DNA of 64,000 bases from Flagellimonas abyssi (GTDB taxonomy: Bacteria; Bacteroidota; Bacteroidia; Flavobacteriales; Flavobacteriaceae), in contig NZ_JAHZSV010000003.1 in the NCBI RefSeq assembly GCF_019457905.1, positions 456,516-520,515 on the forward strand, given 5' to 3'. Below the pieces are notes generated by a model. The model was not told the DNA's origin and searched no databases. It was given only the letters and a program-made list of their open reading frames with translations. The position numbers and the translations under genes are program-made. Positions 8,715 through 16,782 of this stretch are shown in pieces (the first letter of the stretch is position 1; every line of letters begins with the position of its first letter).

Positions 8715-8722
8715 TACCTTTG
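8715..8722 (+). promoter_or_regulatory. Promoter -7 box for yicC
   Basis: TACCTTTG matches the Bacteroidota -7 consensus TAnnTTTG and lies 20 bases before the yicC ATG. It overlaps the 3' arm of a perfect palindrome, GTAACC (8700-8705) and GGTTAC (8712-8717), which may be an operator. No good -33 TTTG is seen at the usual spacing. Confidence 0.5.
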
Positions 8723-8742
8723 GCAAAATTTATCATACGTCT

Positions 8743-9600
8743 ATGATTCAATCCATGACAGGCTTTGGGAAGCATATTGTACAGCTTCCTTCCAAAAAGA
8801 TTACCATAGAGCTCAAATCGCTCAATAGCAAAAGTTTGGACATCAATGCCAGGCTTCCGCAAATTTATCGCGAAAAGGAACTGGAGCTGCGTAAAATGAT
8901 TGCAGGCGCTTTGGAAAGGGGAAAGGTCGATTTTAATCTTTATGTCGAAATTACAGGCGAGGAGACTACTTCGGAAGTCAATCAAGGAGTAGTTAGAAAT
9001 TACATGGACCAATTGGCAAATATTGTCAATGGGGATGATATTAAACTATTGGAGATGGCCCTGCGGATGCCGGATACGTTAAAAACGGATAAGGATGATA
9101 TTGATGAGGAGGAGTACAAGTCCATAATTGAAGCAATGAACGAAGCGCTTTCCAGAATAGTTGAGTTTAGGAATGAAGAAGGAAAAGTTTTGGAAGAAGA
9201 CTTTGTAGCAAGGCTCAACAACTTGAACGATTTATTGGAAAAGGTGAACACCATGGATCCCGAGCGACTTGGGACAGTGCGTGAACGCTTGGAGAAAGCG
9301 GTTGCCGACCTAAAAGTGGAGCTCGATGCCAACAGGTTCGAGCAGGAACTCATCTATTATTTGGAAAAATACGATATCACAGAAGAGAAGGTCCGGTTGG
9401 CCAACCACCTGAAATATTTTGAATCGACCTTAAACTCCGATGATTCCAACGGTAAAAAATTGGGCTTTATCTCTCAGGAAATCGGAAGGGAAATCAACAC
9501 CATAGGATCCAAGGCAAACTATGCACCTATGCAACAATTGGTGGTGCAAATGAAAGACGAGTTGGAAAAAATCAAAGAACAAATGCTGAATGTGTTATGA
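8743..9600 (+). CDS. yicC: YicC/YloC family endoribonuclease
   Basis: 285 residues. N-terminal IQSMTGFG and the following ELKSLNSKSLD are the YicC signature, and the C-terminus has the DUF1732 stretch IGREINTIGSKA. The E. coli protein is an endoribonuclease acting on small and other RNAs. The ATG at 8743 is chosen because the family begins at this MIQSMTGFG and because the -7 box at 8715-8722 lies downstream of the earlier in-frame GTG/ATG-like codons. It overlaps gmk by 4 bases, an arrangement common in bacteria. Cytoplasmic. Confidence 0.92.
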   Translation: MIQSMTGFGKHIVQLPSKKITIELKSLNSKSLDINARLPQIYREKELELRKMIAGALERGKVDFNLYVEITGEETTSEVNQGVVRNYMDQLANIVNGDDIKLLEMALRMPDTLKTDKDDIDEEEYKSIIEAMNEALSRIVEFRNEEGKVLEEDFVARLNNLNDLLEKVNTMDPERLGTVRERLEKAVADLKVELDANRFEQELIYYLEKYDITEEKVRLANHLKYFESTLNSDDSNGKKLGFISQEIGREINTIGSKANYAPMQQLVVQMKDELEKIKEQMLNVL

Positions 9601-10193
9601 CGGAAGGCGGTAAACTCATTATTTTCTCTGCACCATCCGGCAGTGGAAAAACAACCATTGTGAAACATTTGTTGAATCAACCCGAACTCAACTTGGCCTT
9701 TTCCATTTCGGCCACCTCGCGCCCGCGCAGGGGCAAGGAAAAGAATGGTGTCAACTACTATTTTATGTCCGTTTCGCAATTTAAGAGGCATATCAAGGAG
9801 GGGGACTTTTTGGAATGGGAGGAAGTGTACAGGGACAATTTTTATGGCACCCTTAAAAGCGAAGTGGAAAGACTCTGGGCAGAGGGAAAAAATGTAATTT
9901 TTGATATAGACGTATCGGGCGGACTCCGAATCAAAAAGAAATTTCCCGATAAAACATTGGCCGTGTTCGTGAAGCCGCCCAGTGTGGACGAATTGAAGAT
10001 TAGGCTTAAAAAGAGAAGTACCGAAAGTGATGACAAAATCAATATGAGGATAGCAAAGGCCTCTGTGGAGCTTGCTACCGCACCTCAATTCGATAAGGTC
10101 ATCAAAAACTACGATTTACCTGTCGCCTTGGACGAAGCCCATAAATTGGTGGCCGAATTCCTCGGTGTCGAGATACCTCCAAAAGAAAACTAG
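9597..10193 (+). CDS. gmk: Guanylate kinase
   Basis: 198 residues, normal for the family. P-loop APSGSGKTT at residues 12-20, then the GMP-binding stretch SRPRRGKEKNGVNYYF and FLEWEEVYRDNFYGT. Catalyses GMP + ATP to GDP + ADP in nucleotide synthesis. Start codon overlaps the yicC stop (ATGA), and nadD follows after 3 bases, giving a translationally coupled yicC-gmk-nadD operon. Confidence 0.97.
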   Translation: MTEGGKLIIFSAPSGSGKTTIVKHLLNQPELNLAFSISATSRPRRGKEKNGVNYYFMSVSQFKRHIKEGDFLEWEEVYRDNFYGTLKSEVERLWAEGKNVIFDIDVSGGLRIKKKFPDKTLAVFVKPPSVDELKIRLKKRSTESDDKINMRIAKASVELATAPQFDKVIKNYDLPVALDEAHKLVAEFLGVEIPPKEN

Positions 10194-10196
10194 ACC

Positions 10197-10781
10197 ATGA
10201 AAAAGGTAGGGCTCTTTTTCGGGACCTTCAACCCCATACATATTGGTCACTTGATCATTGCGAACCATATGGTGGAGTTTTCCGATCTGGATGAGGTTTG
10301 GTTCGTTATTACCCCACAAAGTCCATTTAAGGTCAAGCAATCGCTTCTGGACAATAATCATCGGTATCAAATGGTTTTTGAGGCAGTACAGGAGTATCCC
10401 AAACTAAAGCCCAGTAAAATAGAGTTCGACCTCCCACAGCCAAACTATACGACAGATACACTGGCCCATTTGGATGACAACTACGGGAAGGACCATCGTT
10501 TTTCACTGATCATGGGAGAAGATAATTTGAAGAGTTTCCATAAATGGAAGAATTATGAAACCATTTTGGAGCACTATTCCATTCATGTCTATCCTAGGGT
10601 TTCAGAGGGCAAAGTGGAACAAGAATTTAAAGACCATCCCAAGATCACTCGGGTCGATGCCCCGATTATGGAAATTTCCTCCACCTTTATACGAAAGGCG
10701 CACAAGGCAGGTAAAAACATCCGTCCGTTATTGCCATATAAGGTTTGGAAGTATATGGATGAAATGAATTTTTATAGGTAG
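10197..10781 (+). CDS. nadD: Nicotinate-nucleotide adenylyltransferase
   Basis: 194 residues. The nucleotidylyltransferase motif GTFNPIHIGH (H15 and H18 of the HxGH core) and the C-terminal ISSTFIR motif are both present. Converts nicotinate mononucleotide and ATP to deamido-NAD in NAD synthesis. Last gene of the yicC-gmk-nadD operon; the next gene converges on it and ends one base away, with no separate terminator visible. Confidence 0.96.
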   Translation: MKKVGLFFGTFNPIHIGHLIIANHMVEFSDLDEVWFVITPQSPFKVKQSLLDNNHRYQMVFEAVQEYPKLKPSKIEFDLPQPNYTTDTLAHLDDNYGKDHRFSLIMGEDNLKSFHKWKNYETILEHYSIHVYPRVSEGKVEQEFKDHPKITRVDAPIMEISSTFIRKAHKAGKNIRPLLPYKVWKYMDEMNFYR

Positions 10782-10782
10782 G

Positions 10783-11505
10783 CTATTGTACCTCTTTTGA
10801 CAAGGTATCGGTGCCCAAATATTTATCGCCCTTGTTCATGTACCACGCTCTTGTTTTTGGCATTTTTATCCCTTCAATGGTCTCCAGTCCCTTTAAAATG
10901 ATGTACTCCCCGTCATTTTTGTTTTCATCATGGTAAAACTGGTATACCTCCATGGCATAGGTGGTAGGGTCAAAGTAAAAATACCAGGTATCCTTTCCTA
11001 TTTCTGCATCATAAGTCACCTTTAGAACAAGATACTCTTTGCCTTCGAATGTTTTCTTTTTAGTTTTTGGGTCCAAGTTGGTTCCTGGATCGTTCAGCTT
11101 CATGGGGAGTCCGTAGAGATACGTGTAGTAATCCTTCATAAAATTACCGCGCTCACAGCTCAGTCTGAACTGCTCGGCTTCCTTTTGGGTGTATTCTTTA
11201 CTTCCGTTCAAGGTAATCTCGCAGGATGTGTCCTGGATTTGGTAGGAATACGTATGATCTCCTTGGGATACATCCAGATTAAATTCCTGTTTTGGAAAAT
11301 CGACCTGAATTACACTAGTCCTTTCTGGTCGGTTCGGGGTTTCCATCACAACTTTAAAGGTGGCCTGCAAGCTTTGCCAATTTCCATTCGGATCGTGAAA
11401 AGCAATGGCTTTTTCCAAAACCTCTTCCGCTGAAACTGATTGTGAATACCCGGAGGCAGCGGATAACAGACCAAAAACAAGTAGAGCAAAACAGTATCTT
11501 TTCAT
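10783..11505 (-). CDS. DUF6503 family secreted protein
   Basis: 240 residues with a Sec signal peptide ending near SGYSQS. The mature part is a beta-rich domain recalling LolA/outer-membrane lipoprotein-sorting folds: a repeated strand pattern, then WYFYFDPTTYAMEVYQF. Such proteins are common in Flavobacteriia and have no established function. It stands alone: the gene upstream on the same strand is on the other side of a 36-base gap (the Pit transporter), so cotranscription with that operon is possible. Confidence 0.7.
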   Translation of the reverse strand: MKRYCFALLVFGLLSAASGYSQSVSAEEVLEKAIAFHDPNGNWQSLQATFKVVMETPNRPERTSVIQVDFPKQEFNLDVSQGDHTYSYQIQDTSCEITLNGSKEYTQKEAEQFRLSCERGNFMKDYYTYLYGLPMKLNDPGTNLDPKTKKKTFEGKEYLVLKVTYDAEIGKDTWYFYFDPTTYAMEVYQFYHDENKNDGEYIILKGLETIEGIKMPKTRAWYMNKGDKYLGTDTLSKEVQ

Positions 11506-11541
11506 CCTATTAAAATTAATGAGGACGAAAAGATACCGTTT

Positions 11542-13836
11542 TTATTTTTTTTCGATAGTGGCTGGTTGAACCGTACTATCATGTTCGCGATAATATTGTT
11601 CCAAAAGGTTCATCATAGCGGTTATCAAGTCCCTTGTTTCGAGCAATAGTGAGAAGTAAAGAGTGGTGTTCTTTGGGCTCGATTCCTCTGTTCTTGTTCG
11701 GGATACTTGGATGTCTATCTTTTGGGAAACCAGATCATAAAGTTCTTGCTTGGAATCCAATATGGCGCCTATTTGCTCAAAGGATTTTTCTTCGAACGCC
11801 TTTTGGGTACTGTTGAAGATTTCCTCCAATTTATGGTCGATTTCCTTGAGCTCCTTTATTTGATTGTACTTTAGCTTTTTATGATTGTTTTGAACGTGGT
11901 TGTAACTCACCTTTCCAATGTATTCCAAGGATTGGGACATATCTGTCAGGTACCCCATTATGTTTATGTAGAAGTTACTGGCTCCGATATGGGCCTCTTC
12001 CAAGTTCTTGATGAAATAAAAGGTGTGTTCCCTGAGGTCTTCTATTTCCAAGGCCAGTTTGTTTCCTTGTTTTTTGTTCTTTTTCAGGGAATCCAAAGCC
12101 TGCTTGGCAAGACCATTAATGGAGTTGGAGTAAATTTTGTTGCTACGCTTTACCACATTGGCAATGTTGGTCGCGGTTTCTTCGATAACGCCTTGTATGG
12201 AGCTACTTTCTGCTCTTCTTAAACGATCTTCGACCTTGATTTCCTTGGATTTTTTGTTATAGGAGATATAATTTCTTACCAAAAGAAGAACCGCTGCGAA
12301 CAACAACATGGCTATGGCGGCACCTTTCCCAAAATTAATGAGGGACAAGACCACTCCTGAAGCAATAAAAGCGATTATGGCCGTACTGAACCATCCGGCG
12401 ATTACGTTCAAAACCCCAGCGACTCGGTAAACCGCACTTTCAGCACCCCAGGCCCTATCGGCCAAAGAAGTACCCATGGCCACCATAAAGGTGACATAGG
12501 TGGTTGATAAGGGGAGTTTGTAAGATGTGGCTATGGAAATCAAGATACCGGCAACCATTAAATTGACCGAAGCCCTGATCATATCAAAAGCGGGTAATTG
12601 AAGCACTTTTTCCTTTGAAAGGTTCATAGTGGGCTTTTCAAACCGTTTATTGATTTTGTTTTGTAGGGAGTTGGGAACTATAGAAGATGCCCATGTTGAC
12701 AAGTTTATGGAAAATCTTACCAGACCTCTTGATAGAAAGTTTGGCTGAAACTTTTCCTTGGCCTCACCTTCTCTGGATAAGTTTATTTCGGTATCGGCAA
12801 CATATCTGGCTTTTTTGGACATCCATAAGGTGGCTACCATAATCATTCCTGATAGGAACAACAAAAGGGTAGGGGTTTCAACTGTGTTGGCCAAGATTCC
12901 CATGCTAAATTCAGAAGCATCCACTCCTGATCCCGACCATGCTATGTAGGATTGCCAAGCAGCAATGGGCACACCAATAAAGTTGACCAGGTCGTTGCCT
13001 GCAAAAGCAAGCGCCAAAGCGAACGTGCCCACCCCAATGATAACTTTGTAAATATTGACTTTGGCGAACTGTATCAGTACAAAGGACAAAATAGCCCAAA
13101 AAGCAAAATTGATAAAGCCCACCTTGTAGACCTCTGTCTCCAAATAATCTTTAATGGTTACACCTCCTATAAAACCATAAGTCTGGTCGGCAAAAGGAGT
13201 TCCCTTTATTCCTTTTAAAAGGATAAAATAAGAAATGGCGGACAGCGCGATTCCCGCAAAAACGGCCCCGACCCAATTCGCCTTTCTTTGAAATTGATAC
13301 GAGAGCAATACCCTGGATACCCATTGCACAAAGGCACCAATGGAAAATGCAATCACAACTGACGAAAGTATACCTATGATTATTTCAATGGCCTTGTCCG
13401 TGTTGATGTAATGAACAATATCCGAGAAACTACCATTTACATTTGCTATTTTTAAAATTGCCATAGCAACAGCGGCCCCCAAAAGGTTGAAAACTATGGA
13501 AACAGTGGTTGATGTAGGCATTCCTATGGTATTGAAAAAGTCCAATAGCAGTATGTCAGTGATCATTACGGCCATAAAAATGAACATGATCTCATCAAAA
13601 TAAAATTCACCGGGGTTAAAAATACCTTTCCTTGCAACTTCCATAAGACCGCTGGAGAAAATGGCTCCACAGGCTATGCCCACACTTGCCACGATCATGA
13701 TGGTCTTGAACGATATTGCCTTGGAACCAATAGCAGAATTCAGAAAATTTACAGCATCGTTACTGACGCCAACAACAAGATCTGCAATGGCCAGAATGCC
13801 CAAGGCTACAAGGATTAAAAAGTAAATGTTGTCCAT
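11542..13836 (-). CDS. Inorganic phosphate transporter (Pit family) with C-terminal PhoU-like domain
   Basis: 764 residues, longer than simple Pit proteins. Residues 1 to about 530 hold the transport domain with both Pit signatures: GVSNDAVNFLNSAIGSKA near residue 23 and AGNDLVNFIGVP in the middle, plus PLSTTYVTFMVAMG later. From about residue 555 the protein becomes soluble, helical and coiled, resembling PhoU-type domains that regulate phosphate uptake. Imports phosphate with protons or sodium across the inner membrane. The OprO/P-like porin gene lies 71 bases upstream on the same strand, so the two likely form a phosphate uptake operon. Confidence 0.92.
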   Translation of the reverse strand: MDNIYFLILVALGILAIADLVVGVSNDAVNFLNSAIGSKAISFKTIMIVASVGIACGAIFSSGLMEVARKGIFNPGEFYFDEIMFIFMAVMITDILLLDFFNTIGMPTSTTVSIVFNLLGAAVAMAILKIANVNGSFSDIVHYINTDKAIEIIIGILSSVVIAFSIGAFVQWVSRVLLSYQFQRKANWVGAVFAGIALSAISYFILLKGIKGTPFADQTYGFIGGVTIKDYLETEVYKVGFINFAFWAILSFVLIQFAKVNIYKVIIGVGTFALALAFAGNDLVNFIGVPIAAWQSYIAWSGSGVDASEFSMGILANTVETPTLLLFLSGMIMVATLWMSKKARYVADTEINLSREGEAKEKFQPNFLSRGLVRFSINLSTWASSIVPNSLQNKINKRFEKPTMNLSKEKVLQLPAFDMIRASVNLMVAGILISIATSYKLPLSTTYVTFMVAMGTSLADRAWGAESAVYRVAGVLNVIAGWFSTAIIAFIASGVVLSLINFGKGAAIAMLLFAAVLLLVRNYISYNKKSKEIKVEDRLRRAESSSIQGVIEETATNIANVVKRSNKIYSNSINGLAKQALDSLKKNKKQGNKLALEIEDLREHTFYFIKNLEEAHIGASNFYINIMGYLTDMSQSLEYIGKVSYNHVQNNHKKLKYNQIKELKEIDHKLEEIFNSTQKAFEEKSFEQIGAILDSKQELYDLVSQKIDIQVSRTRTEESSPKNTTLYFSLLLETRDLITAMMNLLEQYYREHDSTVQPATIEKK

Positions 13837-13907
13837 AATTAGAATTCAAAAAAATTTTTCAAATATCAAGAGAATACACTTTTGATAAGTTATGTTAAGG
13901 TTATTTT

Positions 13908-15122
13908 TTAGAAATGTACATCTACCTGTAGGCGGTACATCAGCTCATCCAAACCATTGTCAATATTTAAATAGCTAAGGTCTGTTTGAACCTTTAGTTT
14001 ATGTCCTACAATATATTTTGATAGCCCTAATGTATATTGTTTTTGCGGATTTTTACCTGTGATTTCCATATCCAATTCAATGTTAGTGAATCGGGCCGAT
14101 ACCTCCCAATTATTTTTGAACAAGTAACCCGATTGCAGGTTAAGTCCATTTCCTACCTGCACAGCGTCTCCCGTAGGAGTGTTATCTGAGTTCAATGCCA
14201 CGGGTTCACTGGCATCGCGATGCGCAAACTCCCCCATAAGTGAAAAGCCCCTGTATTTGAACATAAGGTCAAGGAACAGAGTATAGATGTTGGTTTCGTG
14301 GAACCCAATATCATTGGGCATATAACTTCCCATATTGCTCCTAGTTTTAACCGCGTTGTTGTTTATGTCATAAGTAGTTCCGAACATTAGCTTTGGGGTT
14401 TGCTCACGGTTGAGGTCGGCAGCCCTATAGTCTCCTTTTTTAACGAAATTCCCAAAGGGAAGCAGCTCAATTCTTGAGGTGTATTGGTGCCCTCCTAGAT
14501 TACCCTGTGTAACGTTTCTTCCCTCACCTTGTGAGAATGCTAATTTTTCACGGACCAAAAACCTATTGCCCAAATAGAAATGATGTCGGAGTTGAAAGCC
14601 CATATCCCTGTCTATATTGAACCTACTGTTCAACAATGAGCGATCTACCTGTTGAAGATTTCCGGAAGAGATGACCCTTTCAATGTTGCCGGGCAACTTG
14701 GTTTGTCCAAACCAAAGTTCAAAGTTCTGGTAGAAATTCCAAATGACCACGGCATCAAGGATGTACCTTGGCGTATTGCCCGTAAACTCTGATGACCCCG
14801 ACATATCCCTGTTCGACAGACCAAGCTCAATTTTGTATTTAAGTTTTGGGGAATAGGCAAAGCCGTTGAATTTGAGCCGTGCACGTCTTACCAAAAAATC
14901 CTGCTCTGGGTTGGTAAATTTACTTTGCCCTTCATCAGTCCAGCTAAAATTGGACAATAATTGCATTCTTGCTCCCACTTTCATGGACCAAGTGCTGTCT
15001 TTGCCCATAATGTTGAGCAATCCGTTGCCAAAATGCGTTGATCTAATTTCTTGAGAATAAGAAAGGTGCGTGCAAGTGAATATAAAGATAATCCCAATTA
15101 GGGTTAACTTTTTGGTATTCAT
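13908..15122 (-). CDS. Outer-membrane porin, phosphate-selective OprO/OprP-like
   Basis: 404 residues from the ATG at 15122, which gives a clean signal peptide (MNTKKLTLIGIIFIFTCTHLSYSQ); a longer frame to 15158 begins with GTG and adds a non-signal extension. The mature protein is a beta-barrel with alternating aromatic strands and ends in VDVHF with C-terminal Phe. FLVRRARLKFNGF and the GLSNRD-type loops match phosphate-selective porins O/P. Placed 71 bases before the Pit gene, it should supply phosphate across the outer membrane to that transporter. Ion selectivity is inferred from family and context. Confidence 0.82.
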   Translation of the reverse strand: MNTKKLTLIGIIFIFTCTHLSYSQEIRSTHFGNGLLNIMGKDSTWSMKVGARMQLLSNFSWTDEGQSKFTNPEQDFLVRRARLKFNGFAYSPKLKYKIELGLSNRDMSGSSEFTGNTPRYILDAVVIWNFYQNFELWFGQTKLPGNIERVISSGNLQQVDRSLLNSRFNIDRDMGFQLRHHFYLGNRFLVREKLAFSQGEGRNVTQGNLGGHQYTSRIELLPFGNFVKKGDYRAADLNREQTPKLMFGTTYDINNNAVKTRSNMGSYMPNDIGFHETNIYTLFLDLMFKYRGFSLMGEFAHRDASEPVALNSDNTPTGDAVQVGNGLNLQSGYLFKNNWEVSARFTNIELDMEITGKNPQKQYTLGLSKYIVGHKLKVQTDLSYLNIDNGLDELMYRLQVDVHF

Positions 15123-15160
15123 TACGGTACTAGTTTTTGTCGCTGCAAATAACCGCACCC

Positions 15161-15177
15161 AATGTTAAGTTAACATT
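15161..15177. promoter_or_regulatory. Palindrome upstream of the phosphate porin-Pit operon
   Basis: AATGTTAA (15161-15168), G, TTAACATT (15170-15177): a perfect 8-1-8 palindrome 39 bases before the porin ATG, where it would overlap or flank the promoter. It contains TTAACA, reminiscent of the repeats bound by PhoP-type regulators in Gram-positive bacteria, but a PhoB-like role here is only a guess. Confidence 0.4.
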
Positions 15178-15210
15178 TCCTGTATGTTATTTTATGTATG
15201 TCATTTTAAT

Positions 15211-15238
15211 AAAAAAGGCTACCTCTTGAAAGGTAGCC
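15211..15238 (-). terminator. Orphan minus-strand terminator before the porin gene
   Basis: GGCTACCT (15217-15224) and AGGTAGCC (15231-15238) form a perfect 8-bp stem; on the minus strand it is followed by six T residues (15211-15216 as A on the plus strand). No minus-strand protein gene ends here, because the neighbour upstream is the plus-strand dgt. It therefore ends either a small RNA or an attenuated leader of the porin operon. Confidence 0.65.
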
Positions 15239-15280
15239 CTCAGATTTCGAAGAATAGTCGACAAAAACTAATATCCATAA

Positions 15281-15316
15281 AGAAATCCAATTCAAAATTG
15301 AACTTTGGAAATTTCT
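15281..15316. other. Long imperfect hairpin in the dgt-porin intergenic region
   Basis: AGAAATCCAATTCAA (15281-15295) pairs with TTGAACTTTGGAAATTTCT (15298-15316) apart from small internal bulges. Together with the minus-strand terminator 43 bases away it suggests a structured transcript of roughly 100-130 nt. No open reading frame of note exists between 15159 and 15423. Confidence 0.35.
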
Positions 15317-15340
15317 TTACTGTAATTTTAAGTTTAAGTA

Positions 15341-15370
15341 ATCATTAAGCATTGTAAAGCAATGTAAAGC
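15341..15370. repeat. Three tandem 10-bp imperfect repeats
   Basis: ATCATTAAGC, ATTGTAAAGC and AATGTAAAGC follow each other without gaps and all end in AAGC. The 10-bp period, about one helical turn, is typical of cooperative regulator binding. They sit 54 bases upstream of dgt and about 220 upstream of the porin. Confidence 0.4.
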
Positions 15371-15401
15371 CCCTATGTTGGTCTATGATTTAGGTTAAAC
15401 G

Positions 15402-15408
15402 TATATTG
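15402..15408 (+). promoter_or_regulatory. Probable -7 box for dgt
   Basis: TATATTG is one base short of TAnnTTTG, and a TTG at 15378-15380 lies 21 bases upstream, the usual -33 spacing. The dgt ATG is 15 bases downstream, a short leader typical of this phylum. Confidence 0.4.
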
Positions 15409-15423
15409 CACCAATAAATCATT

Positions 15424-16782
15424 ATGAACTGGGAACAGCTACTCTCTTTAAAAAGATACGGGGACACCGGAAAACGCCTGCGGAAGGAACAGAACGAAAC
15501 CCGGCTAGGGTTCGAGGTGGACTACGACCGAATCATTTTTTCATCGGCATTTAGGAGTTTACAGGACAAAACACAGGTGTTTCCAATGCCGATTGCAGTA
15601 GGCTCACAGAAGAATTTTGTGCATACCCGCCTTACGCACAGCATGGAAGTGTCCGTGGTAGGAAGAAGTTTGGGGCGTATTGCCGGACAACAGGTTTTAG
15701 CGAAGTATCCGTTCTTGTCCGAAGTTCATGGCCATCACTTTAACGATTTTGGAGCTATTGTAGCCGCCGCAGCCTTGGCCCATGATATTGGTAACCCCCC
15801 GTTTGGGCACAGTGGGGAAAAAGCCATCGGCAATTACTTTAAACAGGGCAAAGGAAAATTCTACGAAGATGTTCTCGCAGCAGAAGAGTATCAAGATTTG
15901 ATTGATTTTGAAGGTAATGCCAACGGGTTTAAGTTGTTAACAGAATCCCGTGAAGGAGTGCCTGGGGGGTTGCGGTTGAGCTACGCTACTCTGGGAGCAT
16001 TCATAAAGTACCCCAAAGCTTCTTTGCCAAAAAAGCCGTCGAGGAACATTGCCGATAAGAAGTTTGGTTTTTTCCAGTCCGAAAAAGAGTTTTTTAATGA
16101 ATTAGTGGGGGAAATAGGTCTTTTGCCCAATCCTGCCCACCCCAAAACAGGATTTTTAAGACATCCATTGACCTATTTGGTAGAGGCAGCGGACGATATT
16201 TGCTATACAATTATCGATTTTGAGGACGGCATCAATTTGGGATTGATACCCGAGGAATATGCCTTGGAGTACCTTATCAATTTGGTAAAGGACAACATCA
16301 ATACCAAAAAGTATAATGCCATGACCACCTCCAGTGATAGATTGAGCTATTTGAGGGCGCTTGCCATCAGTACCTTGATAGGAGATGCAGTAGAGGTTTT
16401 TGTAAATAACGAGGAGAAGATTCTCAATGGTGAGTTTGATGCATCTTTACTGGACAAGGGAAAGTACACAGCGCAGGTCGATGACATCATCAAATTGAGC
16501 GTGGAAAAGATATATCAATCCACCGAGGTAGTGGATAAGGAATTGGCGGGATATCGAATTATTTCGGACTTATTGGATATGTATACTACGGCCCTTATCA
16601 ATGTAAAGGAGGGAGAGGATACCAATTATGACCGATTGCTCATCAAAAGTTTACCTGAAAACTATAGGAATACGGATGTGCCCATCTATAAGATATTATT
16701 GGACACCAGTTGTTTTGTGGCCAGTTTGTCCGATAGTGCCGCCGTTCATATCCATGATAAATTAACAGGTCGAAAGGTCTAA
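15424..16782 (+). CDS. dgt: Deoxyguanosinetriphosphate triphosphohydrolase
   Basis: 452 residues of the HD-domain dNTPase family. The metal-binding residues are visible as THSMEVS (H), AHDIGNPPFGHSG (HD and a further H) and a later D in EAADDICY. Hydrolyses dGTP to deoxyguanosine and triphosphate, affecting dNTP balance. Cytoplasmic. Its stop codon interleaves with the stop of the converging DUF3078 gene (4 bases shared, 16779-16782). Confidence 0.93.
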   Translation: MNWEQLLSLKRYGDTGKRLRKEQNETRLGFEVDYDRIIFSSAFRSLQDKTQVFPMPIAVGSQKNFVHTRLTHSMEVSVVGRSLGRIAGQQVLAKYPFLSEVHGHHFNDFGAIVAAAALAHDIGNPPFGHSGEKAIGNYFKQGKGKFYEDVLAAEEYQDLIDFEGNANGFKLLTESREGVPGGLRLSYATLGAFIKYPKASLPKKPSRNIADKKFGFFQSEKEFFNELVGEIGLLPNPAHPKTGFLRHPLTYLVEAADDICYTIIDFEDGINLGLIPEEYALEYLINLVKDNINTKKYNAMTTSSDRLSYLRALAISTLIGDAVEVFVNNEEKILNGEFDASLLDKGKYTAQVDDIIKLSVEKIYQSTEVVDKELAGYRIISDLLDMYTTALINVKEGEDTNYDRLLIKSLPENYRNTDVPIYKILLDTSCFVASLSDSAAVHIHDKLTGRKV

